DNA of 64,000 bases from JAAZCI01 sp046462535 (GTDB lineage Bacteria > Pseudomonadota > Gammaproteobacteria > Cardiobacteriales > Wohlfahrtiimonadaceae). The DNA is taken from contig JBKGVF010000024.1 of the NCBI GenBank assembly GCA_046462535.1, forward strand, positions 1 through 64,000, in the 5' to 3' direction. Below the pieces are notes generated by a model. The model did no database searches, was not told where the DNA came from, and worked only from the letters and a program-made list of their open reading frames with translations. Position numbers and translations under genes: made by a program. How positions within the stretch are numbered: position 1 is the first letter of the stretch; every line of letters starts with the position of its first letter. Shown here in pieces: positions 1 to 8,310 of this stretch.

Positions 1-663
1 ACGATGAGTGAGGATTCCTGATTCACTAATCACAATTCGCTCATCGGGAATAAGGGCTGAGAGGCGCGCTGTTTTTGTCGTATCGATAGAGAGATCTCTA
101 AGATCTCGATTATTTATACCGATCACTTTCGCATCAAGGGCAATCGCTCGCTCTACCTCCTCTTCATCATTCACCTCCGTTAAAACCCCCATCTGAAGCT
201 GATCGGCTAATCTACTTAACGTTTGATACTCTTCATCACTCAATACCGAAAGCATCAAAAGAACCGCATCAGCACCATAGGAGCGAGCTAAATAGAGATG
301 ATATTCACTTACAATAAAATCTTTACAAAGAATAGGACGATCCGTAACCTCTTTAGCCTCTTGCAAATATTGGAACTCCCCTTGAAAGTGGCGTGACTCA
401 GTCAATACCGAGATGGCTGCGGCATAAGGCGTGTATGCTTCTACAATCTCTTTCACTGAAAAGTCTTTCCGAATCAACCCCTTCGATGGTGAGGCCTTTT
501 TGCACTCTAAAATAAATGCGGGTCGATTCTCCTCCAATGCACGATAAAAATCTCGATCTGCTGGGGTAACTCTCCTAAGTAGCTCACTCAATGGCTCTGC
601 ACTCTCTAACTGTGCCATATCTTTTCGACGTAACGATACAATCTTATTAAGCACCGTACTCAT
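1..663 (-). CDS. trpC: Indole-3-glycerol-phosphate synthase, 3' end cut by window edge
   Basis: Converts 1-(2-carboxyphenylamino)-1-deoxyribulose 5-phosphate to indole-3-glycerol phosphate in tryptophan synthesis. The frame opens with MSTVLNKIVSLRR and stays open to base 1. Family motifs are visible: FILECKKASPSKG near residue 50, the strand ILCKDFIVSEY with the catalytic-type lysine, GADAVLLMLSVL, and GINNRDL followed by ISESGI. It begins inside the last codons of trpD (17-base overlap), typical of translational coupling. Because the 3' end is missing I cannot say whether TrpF is fused to it as in E. coli. Confidence 0.93.
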   Translation of the reverse strand, partial: MSTVLNKIVSLRRKDMAQLESAEPLSELLRRVTPADRDFYRALEENRPAFILECKKASPSKGLIRKDFSVKEIVEAYTPYAAAISVLTESRHFQGEFQYLQEAKEVTDRPILCKDFIVSEYHLYLARSYGADAVLLMLSVLSDEEYQTLSRLADQLQMGVLTEVNDEEEVERAIALDAKVIGINNRDLRDLSIDTTKTARLSALIPDERIVISESGILTHR

Positions 664-1666
664 GACGCTCTCCTTCTTTTGATATTCTGTATAGTAACTC
701 TAATGCACACCCCTCTCGAATAGCAGTTAAGGCCCGTTCCGCATTCTCTTTAAGATCTTCATCTCCAAAAAGTTGAAGTAACATCGCAACATTAATAGCA
801 ACCGCATGCTCATGAGCTTCGGGCGCTTCCCCTTGTAACATACGTAAAAGAGAGGCCCGATTCTCTTCAGCCGTTCCACCCCGTAATAGTGAGAGCGGAT
901 GCTCATTGAGCCCAAAATCTTTTGGAGTCACCTCATAGTAACGGATAACCCCTCCTTTAAGTTCACCGACCTCTGTTGGGGCATGAAGTGCTACCTCATC
1001 CATCCCACCTCCATGAACAACGGCAACACGCTCAAATCCTAAGAGCTTTGCAGTCTCCACCACCGGCTTAATGAGTTCAGATTGATAGACACCAATTAAG
1101 GCGTAAGGAGGACGGGCGGGATTCACTAAAGGGCCTAACATATTAAAGAGTGTACGTGTCTTTAAAGCTTGTCGTACCGGCATCGCATATTTAAAGCCAG
1201 GGTGATACTGAGGTGCAAAGAGAAATGCAATATTCTCCTGATCCATCTGCTGACGCGCCTCTTCGGGAGTCGCTTGGAGATCAACCCCTAACTGAGCTAA
1301 TAGATCTGAAGAGCCTGTTAAACTCGATACACTTCGATTGCCATGCTTTGCTACCTTAACACCACAGCTAGCTGCTACCAATGCACTTGCAGTTGAGATA
1401 TTTACCGTATTGGTTCCATCACCACCAGTTCCTACAATATCGGCAAAAGGGTAATCGGGACGGGGAAAGGGTTTAACCACTCTTAAAAAAGCCTCTGCTG
1501 CTCCTGCTATCTCTTCCGGCCTCTCCCCCCGCATCTTCATGGCAATGAGTGCCGCAGCTAGCTGCCGTTCATCACATCTCCCTGTTGCAATCTTACTAAA
1601 GAGAGATTCACTCTCCCCCTGCTTAAGGGGAATCCCTTGATATAACCGCTTTAATATCTCTTCCAT
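647..1666 (-). CDS. trpD: Anthranilate phosphoribosyltransferase
   Basis: Transfers the phosphoribosyl group of PRPP to anthranilate, second step of tryptophan synthesis. 339 residues, the normal length for a stand-alone TrpD. The PRPP loop GTGGDGTNTVNIST lies at residues 79-92, KHGNRSVSS at 107-115, NMLGPLVNPA at 175-184 and the acidic pair of GGGMDEV at 223-224. It is not fused to a TrpG amidotransferase, and neither trpE nor trpG is upstream; the gene is the first after the trp attenuator, so attenuation here would control trpD and trpC. Confidence 0.97.
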   Translation of the reverse strand: MEEILKRLYQGIPLKQGESESLFSKIATGRCDERQLAAALIAMKMRGERPEEIAGAAEAFLRVVKPFPRPDYPFADIVGTGGDGTNTVNISTASALVAASCGVKVAKHGNRSVSSLTGSSDLLAQLGVDLQATPEEARQQMDQENIAFLFAPQYHPGFKYAMPVRQALKTRTLFNMLGPLVNPARPPYALIGVYQSELIKPVVETAKLLGFERVAVVHGGGMDEVALHAPTEVGELKGGVIRYYEVTPKDFGLNEHPLSLLRGGTAEENRASLLRMLQGEAPEAHEHAVAINVAMLLQLFGDEDLKENAERALTAIREGCALELLYRISKEGERHEYGA

Positions 1667-1707
1667 TCTTCTGCCTTCTGCTTATCTTGATCGATTATTG
1701 CTCTATT

Positions 1708-1753
1708 CCCGCTAAATTTAAGGCATAAAAAAAGCCCGCTAAACTTAGCGGGC
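1708..1753 (-). terminator. trp attenuator terminator (regions 3 and 4)
   Basis: On the minus strand GCCCGCTAA pairs with TTAGCGGGC (1734-1753), followed by seven T (1733-1727). The 5' arm CCCGCTAA (1745-1752) is also the exact complement of TTAGCGGG at 1806-1813, which overlaps the end of the leader peptide, so terminator and antiterminator are mutually exclusive. A further copy of TTTAGCGGG follows the T-run (1716-1708). It lies between trpL and trpD. Confidence 0.93.
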
Positions 1754-1801
1754 CTTCTACTGATATATCTATTGCTACAACTTTCTTCTGCGCACAAATA
1801 T

Positions 1802-1821
1802 ATCTCCCGCTAACGAGAGAT
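1802..1821 (-). promoter_or_regulatory. trp leader pause hairpin (regions 1 and 2)
   Basis: ATCTC (1821-1817) and GAGAT (1806-1802) on the minus strand form a stem with two further C-G pairs inside, covering the last codons and stop of the leader peptide. Its 3' half contains TTAGCGGG, the same bases that would pair with region 3. Ribosome stalling at the two Trp codons would open this hairpin and free region 2. Confidence 0.8.
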
Positions 1822-1857
1822 TTGCCACCAATAGAAGAAAACTGCTTGCTGTTTCAT
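1810..1857 (-). CDS. trpL: trp operon leader peptide, 15 residues
   Basis: ATG to TAG encodes MKQQAVFFYWWQISR, with tandem Trp codons (TGG TGG) preceded by Phe-Phe-Tyr. An AGGA lies about nine bases upstream. The tandem Trp codons, their position just ahead of three mutually exclusive pairings and the terminator before trpD are the classic attenuation arrangement of E. coli. The Phe/Tyr codons next to them could in principle add sensitivity to general aromatic starvation; that is speculation. Confidence 0.93.
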   Translation of the reverse strand: MKQQAVFFYWWQISR

Positions 1858-1903
1858 CTGTCTATTTCCTACATCCATATATCAGTTAAATTAATTTTAT
1901 TTA

Positions 1904-1933
1904 AAATACCCTTTTAAGTTATAGGGGGTATTT
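1904..1933. promoter_or_regulatory. Inverted repeat over the trp -10 element, candidate operator
   Basis: AAATACCC (1904-1911) and GGGTATTT (1926-1933) form perfect 8-base arms separated by 14 bases, centred just beside the -10 element. The position suits a repressor operator. It does not match the E. coli trpO sequence that I remember, so the regulator is unknown. Confidence 0.4.
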
Positions 1934-1946
1934 CCCCATCTGTCAA
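1918..1946 (-). promoter_or_regulatory. trp operon sigma-70 promoter
   Basis: TTGACA at 1946-1941 and TATAAC at 1923-1918 on the minus strand with a 17-base spacer, an almost consensus promoter. It would start transcription about 50 bases before the trpL start codon. Confidence 0.88.
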
Positions 1947-2070
1947 ACTTATTTTCCCCTTTTTATTCTCTACAAAAAAGTAAAATGGTAAGAAGTGGCT
2001 TAAGAGGGCTCATTTACGATCTCAATACACTCAACAGGAATTGGGCGATCTCTTCTTACAGACTCACTAC

Positions 2071-2979
2071 TTATGTCACATCAGTAGAGAGTCGGCTATA
2101 GAGCAGTTCATTACTCCACATCTTACGATGATCTTTCCGCACCGTAATCTGTTCTGTCTCAAGCAACCAATTTTGTAGATTTTCGTAGTAGTCATCATTC
2201 ATAGAGAAATCATAATTGAAACAGGGGAGAGTCGCCTCTAACATAGGAAGATATTCTGCCTGCTTTGTTACCCGCATATAGAGATATTTAGCCTGTTGAG
2301 GCTCAGCATAGATATAATCAACCACTCGATGCATCACCTTTAAAAAACGCCTCAAAAGAGCGCGATTTTGCTCTAAATAGCTACGGGTGGTAACAAAAAT
2401 TAGATGGGAGATATCAGGAAGATTCCAATGCTTTAAGGAGAAGTAATCAGCATCTAAACCCCGCTGCTGAGCATCCACCATCTCAATATTGCGCAATACG
2501 ACTAATGCTGCATCTGCCTTACCCTCTGCTAAAGCATCCACATGGTAAAAGCCATTATTGACCGGTATAAAGTCATCCCAAGAGCAGTGCCCCCCATCAG
2601 CCTCCACCATTGTCTTAACAAAAGCTAATCCACCACGACCGGGCGCCCCTGGATATTGAATGCGTTTACCGATGAGATCTTGAGGACGAGTGATCCCCGA
2701 CTCTTTTAAATACATCACCCCCGTATCCCCAGTAAAAAAGCGACCAAAACCAACAATATCATCACTTTCTGCAAAATCTTGCGCAAGATGGATCGGTTCG
2801 GTAATAGCCACCTCCATCTTCCCTGCCTTAATCTCTTCTAAAGCATCGAAGTGGGCCTTAGGCTCAATCCATTCAAAGTCAATTCCCTCCTCCCTAAACC
2901 AACCTAATTCCGCTGCTAATACAATCGGAAGATGATCAGGATTTAAAAACCACTCTAAACCTAAACGTATCTGTTCCAT
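2071..2979 (-). CDS. NMT1/THI5-like substrate-binding protein without signal peptide
   Basis: 302 residues that look like the NMT1/THI5 periplasmic-binding fold: opening LGLEWFLNPDHLPIVLAAELGWF, then AGKMEVAITEPIHLAQ, SGITRPQDLIGKRIQYPG and a C-terminal helix-rich part. Such proteins bind pyrimidine or thiamine precursors or other small ligands for ABC import. There is no signal peptide and no ABC permease or ATPase nearby, so it is probably cytosolic. The cysteine-rich CCCFC motif of yeast THI5 synthases is absent. It is co-oriented with the next upstream gene (19-base gap), suggesting a two-gene unit. Ligand and reaction cannot be told. Confidence 0.7.
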   Translation of the reverse strand: MEQIRLGLEWFLNPDHLPIVLAAELGWFREEGIDFEWIEPKAHFDALEEIKAGKMEVAITEPIHLAQDFAESDDIVGFGRFFTGDTGVMYLKESGITRPQDLIGKRIQYPGAPGRGGLAFVKTMVEADGGHCSWDDFIPVNNGFYHVDALAEGKADAALVVLRNIEMVDAQQRGLDADYFSLKHWNLPDISHLIFVTTRSYLEQNRALLRRFLKVMHRVVDYIYAEPQQAKYLYMRVTKQAEYLPMLEATLPCFNYDFSMNDDYYENLQNWLLETEQITVRKDHRKMWSNELLYSRLSTDVT

Positions 2980-2998
2980 TTAAACTCCTTAAATTAAA

Positions 2999-3781
2999 TT
3001 AACTTCTACACTCTCTATCAATAAGTAACGCCCCATTTAAGGGAAGGTCTCCATCTAAAATAGCTTTGGAAAGTGGAGCTATACGCGCTTTTGCCCGCTT
3101 AACACGGCGACTCTCCCCCTCCCGATACTCGGCATCCGTTATCAGAGCAATCCCCCCTTGCAGATAGCGATTGGGTAATCGCTTAATTTTATTAATGGTT
3201 TGAACCACTAAAGCACCATATTGACGATAATCGGAGTAACTGATCCTCTTTAGCAGACGGACTTTTACTAGGTAACGCTCAGCCTCCTCATACCGCAAAA
3301 TAAGCTGTGTTAAATAATGAGCATAACGGTTTCTAAAATTAAAACGAAACTGTTTCGGCTCCTCCTCTGTTAATGGCTCAATTAACCCTTCTCTGAAGAG
3401 CTGTTGAGCCCATAAAGTAGCGATCTCCTGCTCAAAAGAGGTGACCGCCCTCTCTAAATTTAAGAGCTCCTCTTCAATCGCAACAAGAGCAGCCGTTGCA
3501 TAGGGTCGCGCTCCTCTACGGTGGAGGTCGATAAGACGATAGAGGTTATTAGAGAAGGTGAAGACTGATGGAGCACCCCGCCTCCCCCGCCCTCCAAGAA
3601 GAGCCCGCACACCACTGATCGTATGAATATCAAATACCCCCTCTAATGGTGGATTACCTGAGAAAGTTAAAGGTTCGATCCCTTTTAAACGTAATCCAAT
3701 CGGATAGAGCTTTCGCGCTAAATATTTCTTAATTCGTTGATAGAGTGATTCTTCTGTTCTCTTTTGATCCTTAACGGACAA
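2999..3781 (-). CDS. Protein of unknown function, possibly AcaB/DUF1845-like
   Basis: 260 residues, very basic, no signal peptide or membrane segment. The central part (about 45-180) has GVFDIHTISGVRALLGG, a long acidic helix with LVAIEEELLNLERAV, and a later helix LRYEEAERYLVKVRLL. This reminds me of the DUF1845/PFL_4669 proteins of integrative elements and IncA/C plasmids (AcaB type), but only weakly; no other conjugation gene is present. It shares orientation with the NMT1-like gene 19 bases downstream and follows a terminator and a 9-base tandem repeat. Function not assigned. Confidence 0.55.
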   Translation of the reverse strand: MSVKDQKRTEESLYQRIKKYLARKLYPIGLRLKGIEPLTFSGNPPLEGVFDIHTISGVRALLGGRGRRGAPSVFTFSNNLYRLIDLHRRGARPYATAALVAIEEELLNLERAVTSFEQEIATLWAQQLFREGLIEPLTEEEPKQFRFNFRNRYAHYLTQLILRYEEAERYLVKVRLLKRISYSDYRQYGALVVQTINKIKRLPNRYLQGGIALITDAEYREGESRRVKRAKARIAPLSKAILDGDLPLNGALLIDRECRS

Positions 3782-3810
3782 TGTCTACTCCTCTTATTAA
3801 TAAATGCCAC

Positions 3811-3834
3811 AAAAAAGGGATCAGATCTGATCCC
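3811..3834 (-). terminator. Terminator after the MFS gene
   Basis: The perfect 18-base palindrome GGGATCAGATCTGATCCC (3817-3834) is followed on the minus strand by six T (3816-3811). It lies downstream of the MFS gene and upstream of the gene starting at 3781. Confidence 0.75.
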
Positions 3835-3865
3835 CACAATTCAATGTAGCTAATAAATGTCACTA

Positions 3866-3910
3866 ATAAGATTAATAAGGTTAATAAGGTTAATTAAGTT
3901 AATAATCTTA
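3866..3910. repeat. Five tandem copies of a 9-base repeat
   Basis: Successive 9-mers ATAAGATTA, ATAAGGTTA, ATAAGGTTA, ATTAAGTTA, ATAATCTTA. It is a short AT-rich minisatellite in the spacer between the MFS stop and the terminator. Confidence 0.8.
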
Positions 3911-3945
3911 TTGATTTATAGTCACGCTATTATACCCCATTCCCT

Positions 3946-5175
3946 CTATCTTCTCAGTGAGCGGCGCCAAGGCTTAAAGGAGAGCCAGAGAAATACCCCT
4001 GGAATCTGTAGGAGCAGCAGCAGTGTAAATGCCCATTGATATGCCGGTATTGGGTATCCTCCCTCTCCATCCCAAAGGCCAATAATCGCCCCAACCAACC
4101 ATTGAAGGAGAAAGGAGAGTAGAAAAACAAGAAGATTATAAGAGGTGGTTACCCGCCCTGATAACGCTTGTGGTACCGATTGAGCAATAATGGCATAATT
4201 CATTGCACTTGACGCCCCAAAAAAGCTAAAAAGTAGTAGCGATAGCATCGGGGGAAATCCGATATTAAGCACCATTAACAGCTGTATCGATAAGAAGCCA
4301 ATAATGCCGACCCCACAGATTAGTAGAGGAGGAACTTGATGCCGCTGTAGTCGATCAGTTAATGCACCAAATGTTAATGATCCACCCACCATCGCCATCG
4401 CCCCAATTAAGAGCCCATTAGCCATCGCTCCACTACTGAAGCCTGCTACATCCTGCAGCCATGGCCCCATCCAGAGGGCTAAAGTGGCTAAATAGACCGC
4501 ATGGGGAAAGAGCGAATAGAGCGCTAAACGCCAAAATTGCTTAGATCGATAGAGCGCTCCTACCGATTGCATTAATACTCCAAATGTCATCTCTACCCGT
4601 TGATAGGGTAAACGGACAAAAAAGAGGATCATACCACTTACGATGAGAGTAGCTACCCCTAAGAGCTTAAAGAGGGTGCGCCAAGAGAGATACTCCAAAA
4701 GTAGATGGAATGGGGAAGCCGCCATCATAGCTCCTAATCCTCCAATTGCTAAGGCGGCAGAGGTTGCTAACGCTAATCGCTCTTTAGGCAACCAAATTCG
4801 GCACGCTTTCAGCAAACTCATTAAGGAGCCTGAGACGCCAAGACCAATTAATGCCCGCCCTATAAAGAGCCCTCTTAAGGTTGATGAGTAAGCAAAAAGT
4901 AGCGCACCTAAGGCCGCCACCAGTAACATCATCCCCTGAACGATTCGAGGCCCATAGCGATCTAATAAGAGACCTAAAGGGATCTGAGCAGCAGCAAAGG
5001 CTAAAAAGTAGAGGCTCGTTAGAAGACCTAATCCTTCTGCCGTTAACTGTAGATCATTCATTAACTCAGTGTAGATAACCGCATTGATGGTGCGAAAGAG
5101 GTAGGAGATAAAGTGACCTAACCCAAAAGGGATAAAGATCATTAAAAATAGTCGCCATGAATCTCTCTGCCCCAT
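3946..5175 (-). CDS. Major facilitator superfamily transporter
   Basis: 409 residues with about twelve hydrophobic segments. The MFS signature after segment 2 is LGLLLDRYGPRIVQ (about 70-85), and the repeat-related loop FGALTDRLQRHQVPP appears near residue 270. It starts 42 bases after the amidase stop in the same direction, so permease, amidase and MFS pump may form one unit. Substrate cannot be read from sequence; the neighbouring amidase hints at an amide or peptide-like compound. ATG at 5175 is 10-15 bases after a weak GAGG-like site. Confidence 0.85.
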   Translation of the reverse strand: MGQRDSWRLFLMIFIPFGLGHFISYLFRTINAVIYTELMNDLQLTAEGLGLLTSLYFLAFAAAQIPLGLLLDRYGPRIVQGMMLLVAALGALLFAYSSTLRGLFIGRALIGLGVSGSLMSLLKACRIWLPKERLALATSAALAIGGLGAMMAASPFHLLLEYLSWRTLFKLLGVATLIVSGMILFFVRLPYQRVEMTFGVLMQSVGALYRSKQFWRLALYSLFPHAVYLATLALWMGPWLQDVAGFSSGAMANGLLIGAMAMVGGSLTFGALTDRLQRHQVPPLLICGVGIIGFLSIQLLMVLNIGFPPMLSLLLFSFFGASSAMNYAIIAQSVPQALSGRVTTSYNLLVFLLSFLLQWLVGAIIGLWDGEGGYPIPAYQWAFTLLLLLQIPGVFLWLSFKPWRRSLRR

Positions 5176-5217
5176 ATCACTTCCTCTACATTCAGTATTA
5201 ATCCTCCATCTACTCTA

Positions 5218-6588
5218 TCATCCCTTAGCCCGTTGCTCTAAAAATGATGCCATTTGGTAAAGCTTCCCTTCACTCCCTTTAGCACCCACCAATTGCATTC
5301 CAATAGGTAAGCCCTCTGCATTCTGCCCCACAGGAAGAGAGATACTAGGAAGACCGAGATAGTTCGTTAACCCTGTAAATTTATTAATATAGAGTCGCAA
5401 AGGTGCCCGCTCCCCCTCCTCATTAATCACATAACGCTCCTCTAATGCTCGTGGAAGAAGAGCCGTTGTAGGAAGGAAGAGTAGATCCACCTGAGTAAAG
5501 AGATTCTCAAAGAGGGGTTGATAATGCTCTCTTTTACGGTACTGAGCAGCAAGATAATCGCCAGCCTTAATATCCACCCCTGATAAAATTCGCTCCTTCA
5601 CTTCATGATCCCAATAGGCATCATCATACTGCTCTAAATGATCGTGATGAATAGCATACGCTTCCGCACACATGGTTAACCAAAAATCATCTCGAATCGC
5701 TTCTGGCTCAGGCCAAACTATTGAGTGTAACGGAACATTAGCCTCCTCAAGCCATCTCTGTACTTGCTGATAATGCTCCTGAATAGCTCCATCAATTGGG
5801 GTAAAGTAGCGATTATTGGGAATACCCACCCGCAACTGATCGACAGGCTCTGCTATTGTCGCAAGATAGGGAGAATCACTAATGGTATGGCCTGCTAATA
5901 CCGTCAAGAGAAGCGCATTATCCAATACTGTTCGGGTAATTGGCCCAACATGATCGAGTGAAGGAGCTAATGGGTAGACACCTCGATTACTTAAGGTCCC
6001 ATAAGTAGGCTTCATCCCTACAGTACCATTAAAAGCGGAAGGGATACGCACCGATCCACCAGTATCCGTTCCTAATGAGCCGTACCCTAGATAGGTAGCA
6101 ACAGAGACTGCCGAGCCATTGCTTGAACCACCAGGAAAGAGCGTAGGATCAACACTGTGATAGGTCGGCCCAAAGAGAGATCGATCACCGGTTGCACCAT
6201 AGGCAAATTGATGGGTATTAACCTTCCCTATAATAATTGCTCCTGCAGCTCTCAAGGTGGCAACCACATCAGCATCTTGCTCGGGAATGTGCTCTCTATA
6301 GATAGGAGACCCCATTGTGGTTAATAACCCTTTTGTCTCAATATTATCTTTAATTGAGAGGGGGACTCCATGAAGTGGCCCACGATAATGCCCCATCTCC
6401 AACTCATTCTGTAGCTGTTCTGCATCAGCCATCGCCTCCTCTCTATTAAGAGTAACATAGGCATTAAGTGCACCATTTTTCTGCTCAATCTCGTGATAGA
6501 GTGCCGCCACCAATTTTGGAAGATTAACCATGCCCTGCTCAATCTCTGCCGCTAACTCCGTTAAACTAGAGTAGATGATCTTCTCCAT
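5218..6588 (-). CDS. Amidase-signature family hydrolase
   Basis: 456 residues. The Ser-cisSer-Lys triad of amidase-signature enzymes is visible: Lys80 in PLSIKDN, Ser155/156 in GGSSNGSA and Ser179 in GTDTGGSVRIPS. Hydrolyses a carboxamide or acts like GatA, but no gatB or gatC is adjacent, so a stand-alone amidase is more likely. I chose ATG 6588 because AAAAGGAGATTG lies directly upstream; the frame is open for 27 more codons upstream without a good ribosome site. It sits between an amino-acid permease and an MFS transporter in the same direction. Substrate unknown. Confidence 0.88.
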   Translation of the reverse strand: MEKIIYSSLTELAAEIEQGMVNLPKLVAALYHEIEQKNGALNAYVTLNREEAMADAEQLQNELEMGHYRGPLHGVPLSIKDNIETKGLLTTMGSPIYREHIPEQDADVVATLRAAGAIIIGKVNTHQFAYGATGDRSLFGPTYHSVDPTLFPGGSSNGSAVSVATYLGYGSLGTDTGGSVRIPSAFNGTVGMKPTYGTLSNRGVYPLAPSLDHVGPITRTVLDNALLLTVLAGHTISDSPYLATIAEPVDQLRVGIPNNRYFTPIDGAIQEHYQQVQRWLEEANVPLHSIVWPEPEAIRDDFWLTMCAEAYAIHHDHLEQYDDAYWDHEVKERILSGVDIKAGDYLAAQYRKREHYQPLFENLFTQVDLLFLPTTALLPRALEERYVINEEGERAPLRLYINKFTGLTNYLGLPSISLPVGQNAEGLPIGMQLVGAKGSEGKLYQMASFLEQRAKG

Positions 6589-6727
6589 CTTCAATCTCCT
6601 TTTAAAAATAGGGGCGTCTATCGACAATAAATAGAGCGTAGATAGATCTAAATCCCGCCTAATAGACACCCTAATTGATTATTAAAAATCCCTCGCTTCC
6701 CGTTCTTTATCTACCGAATCTGCAATA

Positions 6728-7969
6728 TTACCAACCGCTAGGTAATAGATTAAAGACCGACATTAAGGTATATAGGGAAGCGCTCACAAAGAGGAGAATA
6801 ATCGCTCCTTGAATAAAGGGATGTGCTAGCCGCCCACAGTTCCACTCAGGTTCACGTGTTGACTCCTTACGCGCTCGATTTAGCATCATAATGGGTAATA
6901 CACCCATCATCATGCCAGAAAATGAGCCTGTAATGGCTAAAATATCGACAAAACCAACAATGCCACTATAGGCAATAAGAAAGGGTGGGGTCACCACTAA
7001 AGCTAATGCTATAGCACGAAATTTGGGCTCACTCTCTGACGGGAACTTAAGCTTATCGACTATATTGGTTAAAAGACTCTGTCCAATAGCCCAAAATGAG
7101 GTCATAAACGCACAGATCGTAAAGATATTTGCTAAGAAGAAAGCCCATAATCCTAAGGCTTCAGCCCATGCAATCGTAACAACTTCTGACACCTCATCAG
7201 GCCCACTTAGCCCTAAAGCAGCCATAGGGACAATCATTAAGAGTAACGCAATAATTACATTTGCCGTAATAATTGCTTTAGGAAGACGCTTAATATCACC
7301 TCGCACAAAGCCACGCGCCAATTCCGGTACCGAGTACTGCCCGATAAAGGTGAAGATAACAAGCCCAAAGACAGGAATCGCATGGCTAAGATTCATATGA
7401 AGAATATACTCTAACTTCAATCCTGGACCGATGATACTAGCAAATACCAAAATCAGAATCATCAGTACCATACTTCCTGTAATCACCTTCTCCGCTGCTC
7501 CCACTGCCTTCAATCCTAACCACACAACAATCATGGCAGGGATAAAAAAGAGAAGGCTCCCCACCATAGGTGGTACGCCCAACATGGAAGAGAGTATATT
7601 GCCACTTCCGGTGGTATACGCGGTTAGAGCGCCAACTGAATTGCCAAAGACAGCGAAAAACATCAACCACGCCCCAATTTTTCCAACATAAGTTTCAGCA
7701 AGACCACTAAGCTGCATCGGCTTACGGGTACGTAACGTTGTCTCAGCAACATAGAGCATCGAGATAGTGGTAAAGATCCCAATTAAGATTATCCAAAATA
7801 CTAAAACCGGAAAGCCCGCATGACGACTCCCATATGCAAGACTTAAGATCCCAGCACCAATGCTCGCTCCAACAATGATGGCAACGCCATCCCAAAAGGT
7901 AATATCCTCAATCTTTAATGCCGACTCATCAAAGCCGGTACTGCTCATAGAACGCTTCTTATCAACCAT
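6728..7969 (-). CDS. Amino-acid permease, aromatic (HAAAP) family
   Basis: 413 residues, about eleven membrane segments. The first, IVGASIGAGILSLAYGSRHAG, is the glycine-rich ligand loop of the hydroxy/aromatic amino-acid permeases (TyrP, TnaB, Mtr, SdaC type). Probably a proton or sodium symporter for aromatic or hydroxy amino acids in the inner membrane. I chose ATG 7969 because AGAGGAGGAATCT precedes it; upstream starts at 8005/8008 have their Shine-Dalgarno too close. Downstream are amidase and MFS genes. Exact substrate not determined. Confidence 0.85.
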   Translation of the reverse strand: MVDKKRSMSSTGFDESALKIEDITFWDGVAIIVGASIGAGILSLAYGSRHAGFPVLVFWIILIGIFTTISMLYVAETTLRTRKPMQLSGLAETYVGKIGAWLMFFAVFGNSVGALTAYTTGSGNILSSMLGVPPMVGSLLFFIPAMIVVWLGLKAVGAAEKVITGSMVLMILILVFASIIGPGLKLEYILHMNLSHAIPVFGLVIFTFIGQYSVPELARGFVRGDIKRLPKAIITANVIIALLLMIVPMAALGLSGPDEVSEVVTIAWAEALGLWAFFLANIFTICAFMTSFWAIGQSLLTNIVDKLKFPSESEPKFRAIALALVVTPPFLIAYSGIVGFVDILAITGSFSGMMMGVLPIMMLNRARKESTREPEWNCGRLAHPFIQGAIILLFVSASLYTLMSVFNLLPSGW

Positions 7970-8310
7970 AGATTCCTCCTCTCTAGTGGTATCGTTATCT
8001 GCCATCACCTACCCACGTTATGGAATAATTATTTTCTAGGTAAGGTATGGCACTTATCTCCGGCCATTATTTTTTATTATCTATAACTCTTATCCATTCA
8101 TCTTTTTGGCCAGACCTATAAGGAGTAACATAGCGTTAATAGAAGCACAAATCCCGCAATATCCTCTAATCCACCCAAGATAGTGGTAAAAATACTCTTT
8201 TAAATCTTAACAATCTGTTAATTTTCTCTTCTAGCAGATTACTTCTGAATCAGTTTTGTCTCTTTTTTAGACTATTTATGAGCGTTAATCACACAAAAGA
8301 GTGAGTGTAG
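7970..8310. other. 341-base spacer with no gene
   Basis: Between the LemA-like gene and the permease. No ORF with a ribosome site, no tRNA and no convincing terminator was seen. Several AT-rich -10-like words exist on the minus strand (for example TTATAGG near 8118), which may belong to the permease promoter, but none stands out. Confidence 0.5.

Noticed and set aside
1..663. trpC fused to trpF
   Set aside because: The C-terminal half is outside the window, so a fusion cannot be judged.
647..915. Long open frames antisense to or shifted from trpD, paaH, sstT and other genes
   Set aside because: They overlap well-supported genes, lack ribosome sites and have shadow-like composition.
1681..1930. 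T-box riboswitch before trpD
   Set aside because: No T-box consensus; the tandem Trp leader peptide and alternative hairpins explain the region.
5218..6588. GatA subunit of the amidotransferase
   Set aside because: No gatB or gatC nearby, and the neighbours are transporters; stand-alone amidase preferred.
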